The position numbers were made by a program, and so were the translations under genes. 64,000 nt of DNA from Paraburkholderia agricolaris (GTDB lineage Bacteria; Pseudomonadota; Gammaproteobacteria; Burkholderiales; Burkholderiaceae): the NCBI RefSeq assembly GCF_009455635.1, contig NZ_QPER01000002.1, positions 1,612,001 to 1,676,000 of the forward strand, written 5' to 3'. Position 1 is the first letter of the stretch. Each line of letters starts with the position of its first letter. The notes under the pieces were generated by a model. That model saw nothing but the letters and a program-made list of their open reading frames with translations, was not told the DNA's origin and did no database searches. Positions 8,570 through 17,573 of the stretch are shown here, piece by piece.

Positions 8570-9445
8570 ATGCCATTGCCCAATCTCGACATGGATGCGT
8601 TGCGGACACTGCTGATAAGCCAGCAAGCCGGAAGTTTGAATCGGGCTGCTGAGCGGATAGGCCGCTCGCAATCGGCTGTTAGCCAGCAGATGCGCAAACT
8701 TGAAGAACAGGTCGGTCAGCCCCTGTTTCGTCGGCAAGGCAGGGGTCTGGTTCTGACGGAATCCGGCGACCTCGTGCTGTCCTACGCGCGCCGCATTCTG
8801 GATCTGAATGACGAAGTCGTCAGGACAGTTCGAGGGGCATCGGTCGCCGGCGTGGTGCGCTTCGGCCTACCCGGGGATTTCGCCGAGACCTGGTTGCCGG
8901 CTGCGCTAGGGCAGTTCAAAAGAACTCATCCTGGCGTACGCGTGGAAATCGCGGTCGAGCGAAACGGAATACTGCTCGAGCGGCTGGATCGGGGAGAACT
9001 GGACCTGGTGCTCGTGATGGGTTACGCAAACCGTCCAGACGCCGAACATCTTGCGACGCTGCCGATGACATGGATTGGAGCGGCCGGGATCGACATTGAC
9101 CTACGTCCCGGTGTTCCCCTGGACCTGGCCTTGTACAACTCACCGTGCTTTTTCCGCCGTGCCGGAATCGAGGCGCTCGACAACGCGAGCATCCCGTGGC
9201 GATTGGCTTACACCACAGCGAGCCTCCAGAGTCTGTGGGCAGGCGTTGCCGCCGGCCTTGGCATCACGTTGAGAACGGCCGCCGGATTGCCGCAGTCTCT
9301 TCGCCCACTCGATGGCAGGAATGGACTTCCGCCGCTGCCGACGGTTGAACTCTGCCTGCATACCGGACCAAGTGATAGGCCGGCCGCCCTGGCGGAGCTC
9401 AAGCAGGTCGTGATTGAAAATGCGGTAGCGAATCTGGGCTCTTAA
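8570..9445 (+). CDS. LysR-family transcriptional regulator
   Basis: This regulator has 291 residues. The winged helix occupies residues 5-65, with GSLNRAAERIGRSQSAVSQQMRKLE as the recognition region. A substrate-binding domain of the periplasmic-binding-protein fold follows from about residue 95 (VVRFGLPGDFAETWLP). It is divergent from the lipocalin-like gene across a 163-base gap, the usual LysR arrangement, so that gene is the likely target; the effector is unknown. The start is taken at the first ATG, although the ribosome-binding site is weak and a second Met at residue 8 is possible. Confidence 0.9.
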   Translation: MPLPNLDMDALRTLLISQQAGSLNRAAERIGRSQSAVSQQMRKLEEQVGQPLFRRQGRGLVLTESGDLVLSYARRILDLNDEVVRTVRGASVAGVVRFGLPGDFAETWLPAALGQFKRTHPGVRVEIAVERNGILLERLDRGELDLVLVMGYANRPDAEHLATLPMTWIGAAGIDIDLRPGVPLDLALYNSPCFFRRAGIEALDNASIPWRLAYTTASLQSLWAGVAAGLGITLRTAAGLPQSLRPLDGRNGLPPLPTVELCLHTGPSDRPAALAELKQVVIENAVANLGS

Positions 9446-9659
9446 GCAGGGGAAATCGGCAGAGCGCGCCTTTTTTCGACGCTCGCACAATATTCGTAGC
9501 CTCGAAACGTCTTTGGATGCATGGTGCTGCCAATCGCAGCGAGCGTGATGGCAGCACCGAAGCGCGGCATCATCGTTAGTAAAGCGTAATGATCAAGTCC
9601 GCAACAACGACCCGGCGCCGGCGATTCCGCCAGCGCCATCGAGCTAACGAGGTAAGGGC

Positions 9660-10376
9660 ATGTCTCCCTCAGGCACCATTCTTCTCAATCAACTGCACGA
9701 ACAGAACACCGTCGAGACGATTGGCCGAGCACGTTCGCAGTTCCATGGCTCAAACGAGGCGTTCGCGGAACTGGCGGAGCAATACACTTCGCTTGCTCCT
9801 CGACTGCGAGGGAAGTTTCTCCGCATGTACGGCTTGTCTAGTGAAGACTCGTATTTCTCGCAAGGGACCGATCTGTCGTTAGCGGTGTCCGCCGGGATGG
9901 GACACTTTTTGCGCAACCTGGTCCTTTCGCACCGGCCAGCGCGGATTCTGGAACTGGGCAGTTCAGTTGGCGTATCGACGCTGTATTTCGCCGACGCGCT
10001 CTGCAAGTTGGGCCGCGGTACGGTTGTGGCGACCGAACTGGATTCTGCAAAGTGCGCACGTCTTCGCGAACATGTCCGAATGGCAGGCGTGGAGTCTTAT
10101 GTCGATCTTCGGGAAGGCGATGTGTTCCAGACCGTCGCGGAACTGGATGGATTCTTCGACTTCGTCTTTATCGACGTATGGGCCGACACTTACCTCCGCC
10201 TGTTCAGGCAGATTGAGCGTCTCCTGCGTCCGGGATCAATCGTGCTCGCCGACAATATGTACACCGCCGAAGACGCCGTTGGTACCTACAAGGACTACAT
10301 CGAGAAAAATCCAGGTTTTTCAAGCACGACTCTGGACTTCGAATCGGGCGTCGAATTTACCGTCGTGGTCTCCTAG
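9660..10376 (+). CDS. class I SAM-dependent O-methyltransferase
   Basis: This 238-residue protein resembles the family-24 (catechol/caffeoyl-CoA-type) O-methyltransferases. ARILELGSSVGVSTLYFA is the SAM-binding motif I, VVATELDSAKCARLREH motif II, and FDFVFIDVWADTYLRLF with LLRPGSIVLADNM holds the acidic metal-site residues. The product probably methylates a hydroxylated small molecule in the cytoplasm. GAGGTAAGGG just before the ATG is a clear ribosome-binding site. It ends ten bases from the stop of the convergent map gene, so it is not in that operon; no partner reveals its substrate. Confidence 0.85.
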   Translation: MSPSGTILLNQLHEQNTVETIGRARSQFHGSNEAFAELAEQYTSLAPRLRGKFLRMYGLSSEDSYFSQGTDLSLAVSAGMGHFLRNLVLSHRPARILELGSSVGVSTLYFADALCKLGRGTVVATELDSAKCARLREHVRMAGVESYVDLREGDVFQTVAELDGFFDFVFIDVWADTYLRLFRQIERLLRPGSIVLADNMYTAEDAVGTYKDYIEKNPGFSSTTLDFESGVEFTVVVS

Positions 10377-10385
10377 CGCGGACTG

Positions 10386-11153
10386 TCAGTTCAGCATCTT
10401 TTCCTCGGGGCGCAACGTCAAGACCCGCACGCCGTTTCGGGTGACTGCTACGGTGTGCTCAAATTGCGCGGACAGTTGGCCATCGCGCGTGACGACCGTC
10501 CAGCCATCTTCTTCGGTCTGAACGGCATGCCGACCCTGGTTAATCATCGGTTCGATGGTGAACACCATTCCTTCCTGCAGCACCAGGCCTGTGCGCGGCT
10601 TTCCCCAATGCAGCACCTGGGGAGGTTCGTGCATTTCACGGCCAATGCCATGCCCGCAATATTCCCTCACGACCGAATAGCCGTTTCTCCGGGCGTGCCG
10701 CTCGATGGCATGCCCCACATCGCCAAGTCTGGCGCCTGGACGAACGGCACTGATTCCTTTCCACATCGCTTCGTAGGTCACTTGCACGAGCCGTTTGGCC
10801 AACGGCGGCACCTGACCGACAAGATATGTTTTGCTGGAATCAGCGATATAGCCATTTTTCTCTAGCGTGATATCGAAATTAACAATATCCCCGCTTTGCA
10901 ATATCTCGGTCGTGGATGGAACGCCGTGGCAAACCACGTTGTTGCGGGAAGAGTTAAGCGCGTAGGCGTAGCCGTACTGCCCTTTGCTTGCCGGACGTGC
11001 GTTGAGTTCATTCACGATGAGGCTATCGACCAGATTGTTGATCTGCATGGTCGACATGCCGATCAGGTCCAGCCGATCCACATGACCGAATACGTCCGCC
11101 AGCAACTTGCCCGACTCGGCGAGCAATGCAATTTCTTCTGGTCGCTTGGTCAT
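10386..11153 (-). CDS. map: type I methionine aminopeptidase (second copy type)
   Basis: This enzyme has 255 residues and removes the initiator Met from nascent proteins. All five metal ligands are present: D94 (VNFDITL), D105 (IADSSK), H168 (GHGIGREMHEPP), E201 (FTIEPMIN) and E232 (QFEHTVAV); H76 in CHGVPS is the substrate-binding His. It is not beside rpsB, where the housekeeping copy lies in Burkholderiales. Instead it overlaps by four bases (ATGA) with an upstream ParD-like gene and should be translated from the same message. The combination suggests a specialised, conditionally expressed aminopeptidase rather than the essential one. Confidence 0.93.
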   Translation of the reverse strand: MTKRPEEIALLAESGKLLADVFGHVDRLDLIGMSTMQINNLVDSLIVNELNARPASKGQYGYAYALNSSRNNVVCHGVPSTTEILQSGDIVNFDITLEKNGYIADSSKTYLVGQVPPLAKRLVQVTYEAMWKGISAVRPGARLGDVGHAIERHARRNGYSVVREYCGHGIGREMHEPPQVLHWGKPRTGLVLQEGMVFTIEPMINQGRHAVQTEEDGWTVVTRDGQLSAQFEHTVAVTRNGVRVLTLRPEEKMLN

Positions 11154-11362
11154 GCGGAAGCCGCCTTGATCGCTTGCTCCACAACGCCCGCGGCTCGCAG
11201 TTCCCGGGCAACGATCTCATTGAAACTCTGCGTCGGATTCATTTCGCAAAGCATGCCAATCTTGATCCAGAAGGCCGCCTGCGCGTTGATCGACCGACAC
11301 GACACGGCGCTCGCCTTGCGTATCTGATCGTGCAAATCGTCGTCGATATTTACAATACCCAT
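11150..11362 (-). CDS. ParD-like small protein (antitoxin-like)
   Basis: This 70-residue protein reads MGIVNIDDDLHDQIRKAS at its N-terminus. That is a ribbon-helix-helix-type start followed by SINAQAAFWIKIGMLCEMNP, as in the ParD_like family of antitoxin-like proteins. Such proteins usually bind their own promoter. A strong GAGGG ribosome-binding site precedes the ATG, and a 28-base palindrome lies 11 bases upstream of the start codon. The partner downstream is not a ParE or PIN toxin but a methionine aminopeptidase, overlapping by four bases. I recall this pairing in other proteobacteria, but no function is known to me. The toxin-antitoxin label is by family only. Confidence 0.82.
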   Translation of the reverse strand: MGIVNIDDDLHDQIRKASAVSCRSINAQAAFWIKIGMLCEMNPTQSFNEIVARELRAAGVVEQAIKAASA

Positions 11363-11372
11363 ACCACCCTCG

Positions 11373-11400
11373 ATATATGAAACGTATACGAATCATATAT
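11373..11400. promoter_or_regulatory. 28-base palindrome upstream of the ParD-like/map operon
   Basis: Outer arms ATATATGA (11373-11380) and TCATATAT (11393-11400) are exact complements. They flank a self-complementary core CGTATACG (11383-11390), separated on each side by AA. Only the two AA pairs break full symmetry. It overlaps the expected promoter and is the likely autoregulatory operator of the ribbon-helix-helix protein. Confidence 0.7.
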
Positions 11401-11524
11401 TAAAGGCGGTTGGCTGTGCAAGTGATCTTTGTCGACAAAGATCACTTCTGGCGTCAATCGATTTCGGCGGGGAGCGGGCGATCGACCCATCTGGGCGAAA
11501 GATGGGTGATTTGAAGCGCGCGCG

Positions 11525-12271
11525 TCACGGAGCCGGGATGGGCGGCGGCGCGTACTTGCTGTCGCTGCCCGGGAACGGATTGGCCTTCGTGCGGATCGCT
11601 TCGTCCGCGTCCTTTTCGACAAAGAGCGCAATGCCGATCACGCCGACATTGGCGGCATCGCCGCTCGGCGTGTTGGTGGCGTAACTGCGTGCGACGGACG
11701 AGAAGCGGAAGGCCGCCACTTCCTTGCTGTTCTTGCGAAAGCCATCGATGATCAGCGTCTTGCCTGGGCGCAGGATATAGCCTCGATTGCCGTAGCTGCC
11801 GGGGCGCCCAGAAATCACATCGAGCCCGTCGACGCTCGCAACCACCTCGTACGCCGCCGTCCCTTCGTTGCGCAACGCCATCTCGTACCGATCACCTGAT
11901 TTGCCGACGATGTTCCACCGGCCGTTATCGCCGCGCGTGAGTTTGAGCGTGTTGTTGCTGCCGTCGCGGAATTCGAGCCTGATCGCGCCGCTCACCATCG
12001 GGAGGCTCGCGCGCGTAGCGCCCGACGAGGTCTTGAGCACGTCGTTGTAATAGATTGCGGCCATGTCGTCAGGCGTATTCTCATTGGCGCGTTTGAAGTC
12101 GACGTCATGCGTCGTGGACTGCACGGTCTCGCCCCATGCAGTGCCGAGGCCCGGCCGTTGCGACGTGGCCTCGGGTGAGGGCGGCGGTGAAGCGGATTGC
12201 ATGGGGGCCTGACTGCACGCGGCCAGCCAGATAACCAGAACAAGCATTGAAATACGTTGAGCGATTTTCAT
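11525..12271 (-). CDS. lipoprotein with beta-rich periplasmic domain
   Basis: This is a 248-residue protein starting MKIAQRISMLVLVIWLAAC, with lipobox LAAC at Cys 19, so it is lipid-anchored in the envelope. A Pro/Ser-rich linker follows and then a domain with GAIRLEFRDGSNNTLKLTRGDNGRWNIVG and GNRGYILRPGKTLIIDGF. This resembles the periplasmic chaperone-like or 'fimbrial assembly' beta fold only loosely; I do not recognise the family. The start at 12271 places the signal peptide correctly; the ribosome-binding site is poor. No operon partners are visible, and the neighbours on both sides are regulators of other units. Confidence 0.75.
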   Translation of the reverse strand: MKIAQRISMLVLVIWLAACSQAPMQSASPPPSPEATSQRPGLGTAWGETVQSTTHDVDFKRANENTPDDMAAIYYNDVLKTSSGATRASLPMVSGAIRLEFRDGSNNTLKLTRGDNGRWNIVGKSGDRYEMALRNEGTAAYEVVASVDGLDVISGRPGSYGNRGYILRPGKTLIIDGFRKNSKEVAAFRFSSVARSYATNTPSGDAANVGVIGIALFVEKDADEAIRTKANPFPGSDSKYAPPPIPAP

Positions 12272-12506
12272 TTTTTCTGTGAATTTCAGGCGAATAGTTA
12301 ATCCAGAATTATTTCGATCATGATATCTCACATGCCGTTTAATGAAATGCGCTGCGCGTAATTGACAATTTTTTGCTACTGCCGAATTGAAATGCCATTG
12401 CCCGGACTTTCAGTCTCGCGGTAAAGCAGGAATCAGTTGCTCAATCTTGATCGGAATGCCTGCAAATTATTCAGGGACTCGCGGAAAGAAAGTCAGGTCG
12501 GGGTCA

Positions 12507-13892
12507 TCATGCAATGGCACTTAGCGCCGCCGCAAAACGCTTATCGGCCAGATATGCCACGTTAAACCGGCAGTAGGCGGAGACCTGATCGCTTCTTGGA
12601 GAAAAAATCGCCCCCGGGGCGAGAATAACCCCATGTTTAATCAGCGCTTCGGCCAGCTTCATCGAGTCGGCATAACCCGGTAGCGACGCCCACAAGTACA
12701 TGCTCCGGTCGGTCACCTTGTAGATATCCGCGCCGAGTCTGGTCAATGCATTGATTGCGGCGGAGGTGGCTCTCTGCAGCTTTTCCTGAAGATGATTGGT
12801 GTGCCGCAGGAAATGGCCGTCACTGATGATCGCATCGAGCGTGCGCTCGCAGTATTCCGAACTGCTTACGTGCGTGAGCATCTTGACGTCGGCGAGATCG
12901 CTGGCAAGAGAAGCGTTACACGCGAGAAATCCGACTCGCAATGCGGCCGATACGGACTTTGCAAAGCTGCCGATATAGATCGTGCGACGCAACTGATCGA
13001 GTGTCGCGATACGTGTCAGGGTTCTGGGCCGCAAATCGGCGAGCGCGTCGTTCTCCACGATCGTCAGATCGTGCGCTTCGGCAAGCTGCAGGATTCGATG
13101 CGCTTTGGCGGCGCTTGTATCCGTTGCCGTGGGATTCTGGCCAACGGATTGCGTGAAGAACAGCTTGGGGCGGTATGTAGCAAGGTGCTCTTCGAGTTTA
13201 AGGATATTTGGACCATCCACATCGCGCGGCACACCGACGATATTCGCGCCGCTCAGCTTCAGCTTTCCGAATAGCGGGTAGTAACCCGGGTCGTCAACCA
13301 GAACCGTATCGCCTGGGCGCACGTAGTACCGGATCACCATGTCCATCGCCTGGTTTGCTCCATGCGTGAGGACGATTTGCGAAGGGCTGGCCTCGATCTC
13401 ATAACCGGCCAGTTTCTGCTGAAGCGACTGGCGCAGCGGAAGGTAGCCATACCGGCTGCCGTAGCGAAAAAGTGATGCGACGCCCGTGCGAACAACCCGT
13501 TGATGGTACTGGTCGAGGCGTGTCTCCTCGAGCCACTCGACCGGCGGAAATCCCTCGCCGAGATTCAGGACCTCTGGTTTGACCTGCAACTGCTCGCGCA
13601 TCAGCCAGACCACGTCCATCGCCCGATCGAGTGTGGTGGTCTCGTCGACCTGATTGGCCGCCTTGACCTGCCGCGACACAAAGAAACCCGACCCACGCCT
13701 GGGCTCGATCAGCCCATTCGCGGTCAGGATGTCAAACGCCCGGATCACCGTGTTCTTCGAGCATCCTGACGCCTCAGCATATTCCCTAATGGATGGCAGC
13801 TTCGATCCCGCCGGCAAAAGCCCTTCTTCAATCTGTTTCGCCAGATTGTCCGCCATTGAATCAGACAGGCTGTTCTTCTCGCGCCCAATCAT
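12507..13892 (-). CDS. MocR-type (GntR/aminotransferase fusion) regulator
   Basis: This is a regulator of about 461 residues. An N-terminal GntR winged helix (LPAGSKLPSIREYAEASGCSKN) is fused to a fold-type-I aminotransferase domain with a PLP-site Lys in YIGSFAKSVSAALRVGF. MocR proteins bind PLP and an amino compound and control one neighbouring operon. The start at 13892 has GGAG nine bases upstream; the longer reading from 13919 would begin inside the operator. It is divergent from the HMG-CoA reductase gene, and the gap carries four copies of a GGTACANT box. A mevalonate-pathway target for a MocR regulator is unusual. Confidence 0.9.
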   Translation of the reverse strand: MIGREKNSLSDSMADNLAKQIEEGLLPAGSKLPSIREYAEASGCSKNTVIRAFDILTANGLIEPRRGSGFFVSRQVKAANQVDETTTLDRAMDVVWLMREQLQVKPEVLNLGEGFPPVEWLEETRLDQYHQRVVRTGVASLFRYGSRYGYLPLRQSLQQKLAGYEIEASPSQIVLTHGANQAMDMVIRYYVRPGDTVLVDDPGYYPLFGKLKLSGANIVGVPRDVDGPNILKLEEHLATYRPKLFFTQSVGQNPTATDTSAAKAHRILQLAEAHDLTIVENDALADLRPRTLTRIATLDQLRRTIYIGSFAKSVSAALRVGFLACNASLASDLADVKMLTHVSSSEYCERTLDAIISDGHFLRHTNHLQEKLQRATSAAINALTRLGADIYKVTDRSMYLWASLPGYADSMKLAEALIKHGVILAPGAIFSPRSDQVSAYCRFNVAYLADKRFAAALSAIA

Positions 13893-13912
13893 GATTGCTG
13901 CTCCGCAAGGTA

Positions 13913-13978
13913 GGTACACTGTTTTGGGTACAGTTCAATCACTGTCGTCGAATACTGTACCTTTTCTATGGGTACACG
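13913..13978. promoter_or_regulatory. array of GGTACANT boxes, probable MocR operator
   Basis: GGTACACT (13913-13920), GGTACAGT (13927-13934), inverted ACTGTACC (13954-13961) and GGTACACG (13971-13978) lie in 66 bases between the divergent regulator and HMG-CoA reductase genes. Mixed direct and inverted copies of a short box are what MocR dimers with linked winged helices typically bind. Confidence 0.65.
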
Positions 13979-14057
13979 ACGCTTATTATTCGTCCATCTA
14001 CTGACCCCCGCAAGTCCTGACAGCGCTATGCGGCATTGATGACACATGGAGACGCCT

Positions 14058-15344
14058 ATGCAGATCGATTCCACGCTTCCCAATTTCCGCGCGCTTTCCC
14101 CCGCGCAACGTTTGGCTCATGTCAGCAGGGCCGTTGCCCTTGATGACGCGCAGTACGCGCAGCTCGCCAAACCGGGAGCACTGCCGCTGGAAACAGCAAA
14201 TGGAATGATCGAGAACGTCATTGGTACTTTCGAACTGCCGATGGCCGTGGCGGGTTATTTCCAGATCAACGGGAAGGATGTCATCGTGCCGATGGCGGTC
14301 GAAGAGCCCTCCATCGTTGCGGCGGCCTCGTTCATGGCAAAACTCTCGCGGGATGCCGGCGGCTTTCGTACGTCGAGCACTGGTCCGTTGATGCGTGCGC
14401 AGGTTCAGATCCTTTACGTGTCCGATCCCTACGGCGCCCGTCTGTCGATACTGAAGCACAAGGAAGAACTGATCGGGCTTGCCAATAGCCGGGACAAGGT
14501 GTTGATCGGCCTGGGCGGCGGCTGCAAGGATATCGAAGTGCACGTGTTTCCGGAGACACCGCGCGGAGCCATGGTGGTGGCACATCTGATTGTCGACGTG
14601 CGGGATGCGATGGGCGCGAACACGGTCAATACCATGGCTGAGTCAGTTGCCGGTCGCGTCGAGGAAATCACCGGCGGCAAGGTGCGGTTGCGGATTCTGT
14701 CGAACCTCGCCGACCTGCGGCTTGCGCGCGCGCAGGTCCGTTACTCCGCCGAAACGCTCAAGACAAAGGAGTACTCGGGCGAAGAGATCATCGACGGCGT
14801 GATCGACGCTTATCTTTTCGCGGCCATTGATCCGTACCGCGCCGCTACCCATAACAAGGGGATCATGAACGGTATCGACCCCGTGATCGTTGCGACAGGA
14901 AACGACTGGCGCGCAGTCGAAGCAGGCGCGCATGCCTACGCATGCCGTGGTGGCCGGTATACGTCGCTCACCACATGGGAGAAGGCGAACAACGGCGACC
15001 TCGTCGGTACGATCGAAATGCCGATGCCGGTCGGCCTGGTCGGCGGCGCGACCAGGACTCATCCACTTGCGCGTCTCGCACTAAAAATCATGGACGTGAA
15101 GTCCGCCCAGGATCTTGGTGAGATCGCCGTCGCGGTGGGATTGGCCCAGAATATGGGCGCGTTGCGTGCGCTCTCGACCGAGGGTATTCAGCGTGGACAC
15201 ATGGCGCTCCACGCACGCAATATCGCGATGGCAGCGGGTGCAACGGGTGCCGACGTCGACTGGGTTGTGAAAAAGATGATCGCCGCGACGGATGTCCGCA
15301 CCGACTTCGCAGTGGAATTGCTTGCGGGGCCGCGCACTGCCTGA
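14058..15344 (+). CDS. mvaA: degradative (class II) hydroxymethylglutaryl-CoA reductase
   Basis: This 428-residue enzyme interconverts mevalonate and HMG-CoA; class II enzymes of this type run in the catabolic direction with NAD+. With the start at 14058 (GGAG six bases upstream), the catalytic residues known from the Pseudomonas mevalonii enzyme fall at the same numbers: E83 in [12 protein letters not shown]267 in [10 protein letters not shown]283 in GNDW and H381 in [25 protein letters not shown] and [13 protein letters not shown] are class II signatures. It is followed by a two-gene TctA-like transporter. No HMG-CoA lyase is in the window, so the second step must be encoded elsewhere. Confidence 0.95.
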   Translation: MQIDSTLPNFRALSPAQRLAHVSRAVALDDAQYAQLAKPGALPLETANGMIENVIGTFELPMAVAGYFQINGKDVIVPMAVEEPSIVAAASFMAKLSRDAGGFRTSSTGPLMRAQVQILYVSDPYGARLSILKHKEELIGLANSRDKVLIGLGGGCKDIEVHVFPETPRGAMVVAHLIVDVRDAMGANTVNTMAESVAGRVEEITGGKVRLRILSNLADLRLARAQVRYSAETLKTKEYSGEEIIDGVIDAYLFAAIDPYRAATHNKGIMNGIDPVIVATGNDWRAVEAGAHAYACRGGRYTSLTTWEKANNGDLVGTIEMPMPVGLVGGATRTHPLARLALKIMDVKSAQDLGEIAVAVGLAQNMGALRALSTEGIQRGHMALHARNIAMAAGATGADVDWVVKKMIAATDVRTDFAVELLAGPRTA

Positions 15345-15449
15345 CTATCGTTTTCCAGCCACGCTTTGAAATAGAAAAGACAGGATGACCGTGCTGCAAG
15401 CGCATGGCCACTCAAACCAACACTCCGAAAATAAATCCGGAGGAGACAC

Positions 15450-15989
15450 ATGGAACAGTATCGCGGTAGCGCGGCGGCGCTTGTCGCCGCCAGCCCCCGT
15501 AGTGACGACGCTGCGCAGGAGTCCTCGCTTCGGCTAGTCGAGGTGTGGGGCGACACGGTCGATCTGAAACATCTCGCATGGTCAGTCGCTTTGGGGACCG
15601 GCATCAGCGTGGGGGCATTCTTTCTGGGCCAACGGCTGCTGTCGACGTTCGTTCAGGACGCAGCAATCGCTCGAGCCTACGCAATGCTGGTTGGGCTGGC
15701 CGGTTGCCTCGTTGCGGGCGTGGTTTGCGCGCTCCTGTTCAAACCAAAGCGCGACGTTGTCGAGCACGCCGTCGACCCGACGGAGCGCCTGAAGGTGCTC
15801 GATCAACTTGCCGCGGAATCTGGCGGGCTTGGCGCGGTCGCGGATCTTCCGCCGAGTGTCAGGGCCGAGATGGAGGAATTGGGTTTGCTCGAATTGTTCC
15901 TCGCCTATGAAAGCGCACACGCCAACGACGGTAACCCCGCCGAGGTCGACCCTCTACCGGCCCATTCCATTCAGAAGGGAGCGCGCTGA
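15450..15989 (+). CDS. two-TM membrane protein, partner of the TctA-like transporter
   Basis: This 179-residue protein has two hydrophobic segments (WSVALGTGISVGAFFLG and YAMLVGLAGCLVAGVVCALL) and a charged cytoplasmic C-terminal half. I do not recognise a named family. Its stop overlaps the start of the next gene by one base (TGATG), so the two are translationally coupled. By position and topology it could be the small-subunit counterpart of TctB in tripartite tricarboxylate transporters, but TctB usually has four helices and no similarity is evident. The ribosome-binding site is GGAGGA before the ATG. Confidence 0.75.
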   Translation: MEQYRGSAAALVAASPRSDDAAQESSLRLVEVWGDTVDLKHLAWSVALGTGISVGAFFLGQRLLSTFVQDAAIARAYAMLVGLAGCLVAGVVCALLFKPKRDVVEHAVDPTERLKVLDQLAAESGGLGAVADLPPSVRAEMEELGLLELFLAYESAHANDGNPAEVDPLPAHSIQKGAR

Positions 15990-17368
15990 TGAGTCCGTTT
16001 CTTCACCAGGTTCTTATCGCGCTTTCGATGGGGCTGATCGGCGCGATCGTGTTTGCCTGCATCGGTCTGATCTCGGGCACGGACGAGACGACGACCATCG
16101 CTCCGTTGACGCTTCTGGTCGCCCTGCTTGGCGTCCCGCCCGCGGGCGTCTTTACTTTCTTCATGTCTGGCGCGGTAGCCAAACATATGACCCACTCGAT
16201 CCCCACCGCGCTGCTCGGCATACCCGGCGACACGATGGCTGCGCCGCTGTTGCAGCAGGCGACGATGTTGCGCGCTCTCGGGGTGCCGCACATTGCGCTG
16301 CGCAAGATGATCTCTGGTGGGATCGTCGCGGCCTTCGTCGCCGTGCCGCTTGGTGTTCTCTTCGCGGTGCTGCTAGCCCCGTTCGGGGCCTCGATCGCTC
16401 AGGCCGCACCGTGGGTGTTCCTTGTGGCGGCGCTGGTCATCGCCTACTTTTCCGCCGGACGCTGGGCCTCCGTGCTGCTCCTGTTGCCGTTCGTTCTGCT
16501 GATCGTCGGCCTTCAGGCACTGACTGGAAAGTACGGCGTCAAGCTTAGTGTCAGTTACTTTCTGGGTATCGCGATCGGTCCGCTTGTCGCTGATCTGTTC
16601 GCGATTCTCTCGCCTTCCGAGCGGCACCGGATGCGTCGTGCCCAGGTCTCAACCTTCTCGCTCGCGCCCGATCTGAAAGGCTGGAGCGGCTATTTCCCCA
16701 ACCCGTTCCGGGTGCTGGATCGCCAGCAGGCGGCGTGGACCGTGGCCACCGCCGCCGTCTCAAGCGCGACCTTTGTCTTCAGCCCGGTCGCGATGACCGT
16801 TGTGATGGGAGAACTCGTCGGCGCGCGCGTCAAGCACGCGTACCAGCGCCTGACCACGGTCATCGCTGCCCGGAATGGCGTGACTGAAGCGACCTACATC
16901 GCAGAAGCGCTGATTCCCCTGATCGCATTCGGGTTGCCGTTGAGTCCGGTGGCGGCGGGGCCGGCAGCGCCTCTGTTCAATGCGCCGCCGCGCTTTTCGG
17001 TGGACGTAGCGACTGGACATATCAACAACCTGCACACGCTGATGTCCGCCCGGGAGTTTCTCGGATATGGCCTGTTGTCCGTTGTGCTCGCCGCACTGAT
17101 TGCGTACCCGCTCGCCATGAACTACGCACACCGGGCGGCCTCATTCGTCGCCCGGCGTTTGAGTCATGAAGCGATTATCGCCACATTCGCCGGGCTGATT
17201 GTGGTCATCAGCGTTTGGGAAGGGCAATTGCTCGGCCTCGCGGTCATTCTGACGGTCGGACTGTTTGGGGGATTGCTTTCACGGATGTTTTCCTTCAATG
17301 CGGGCGTTCAGTTCATGGGGTATTACGTCGCTGTACTGAGCGTTCCGGCCATCGTGAAGCTGTTCTGA
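15989..17368 (+). CDS. TctA-like large transporter subunit
   Basis: This is a 459-residue polytopic membrane protein with about ten or eleven hydrophobic segments. GTDETTTIAPLTLLVALLGV and HSIPTALLGIPGDTMAAPLL are the TctA-type discontinuous-helix motifs, and the second half repeats the pattern (SATFVFSPVAMTVVMGE and IPLIAFGLPLSPVAAGPAAP). TctA proteins with TctB and a periplasmic binding protein import carboxylates. No binding protein gene is present here. Coupled to the small membrane protein before it and downstream of HMG-CoA reductase, it most likely imports mevalonate or a related hydroxy acid; that substrate is inference. Confidence 0.82.
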   Translation: MSPFLHQVLIALSMGLIGAIVFACIGLISGTDETTTIAPLTLLVALLGVPPAGVFTFFMSGAVAKHMTHSIPTALLGIPGDTMAAPLLQQATMLRALGVPHIALRKMISGGIVAAFVAVPLGVLFAVLLAPFGASIAQAAPWVFLVAALVIAYFSAGRWASVLLLLPFVLLIVGLQALTGKYGVKLSVSYFLGIAIGPLVADLFAILSPSERHRMRRAQVSTFSLAPDLKGWSGYFPNPFRVLDRQQAAWTVATAAVSSATFVFSPVAMTVVMGELVGARVKHAYQRLTTVIAARNGVTEATYIAEALIPLIAFGLPLSPVAAGPAAPLFNAPPRFSVDVATGHINNLHTLMSAREFLGYGLLSVVLAALIAYPLAMNYAHRAASFVARRLSHEAIIATFAGLIVVISVWEGQLLGLAVILTVGLFGGLLSRMFSFNAGVQFMGYYVAVLSVPAIVKLF

Positions 17369-17573
17369 GTCTGAGCGCGGCCTGCGTACGAAGAACGCTG
17401 TCGAGATTCCGACAGGACGGTTTGCCTTGCAAGACGTATGGCGGCGCCGCGTAGCCGCTTTTACGTCGGGCAGGACCGGGTAGCGGCCGGCAAATCGCCG
17501 ACTGAAATCGAAGCGTTGCTCCCGGAGGAATTTGCACAAGCCCTGCGCAGACGCCGGGTGGCCATCCGGCCTT

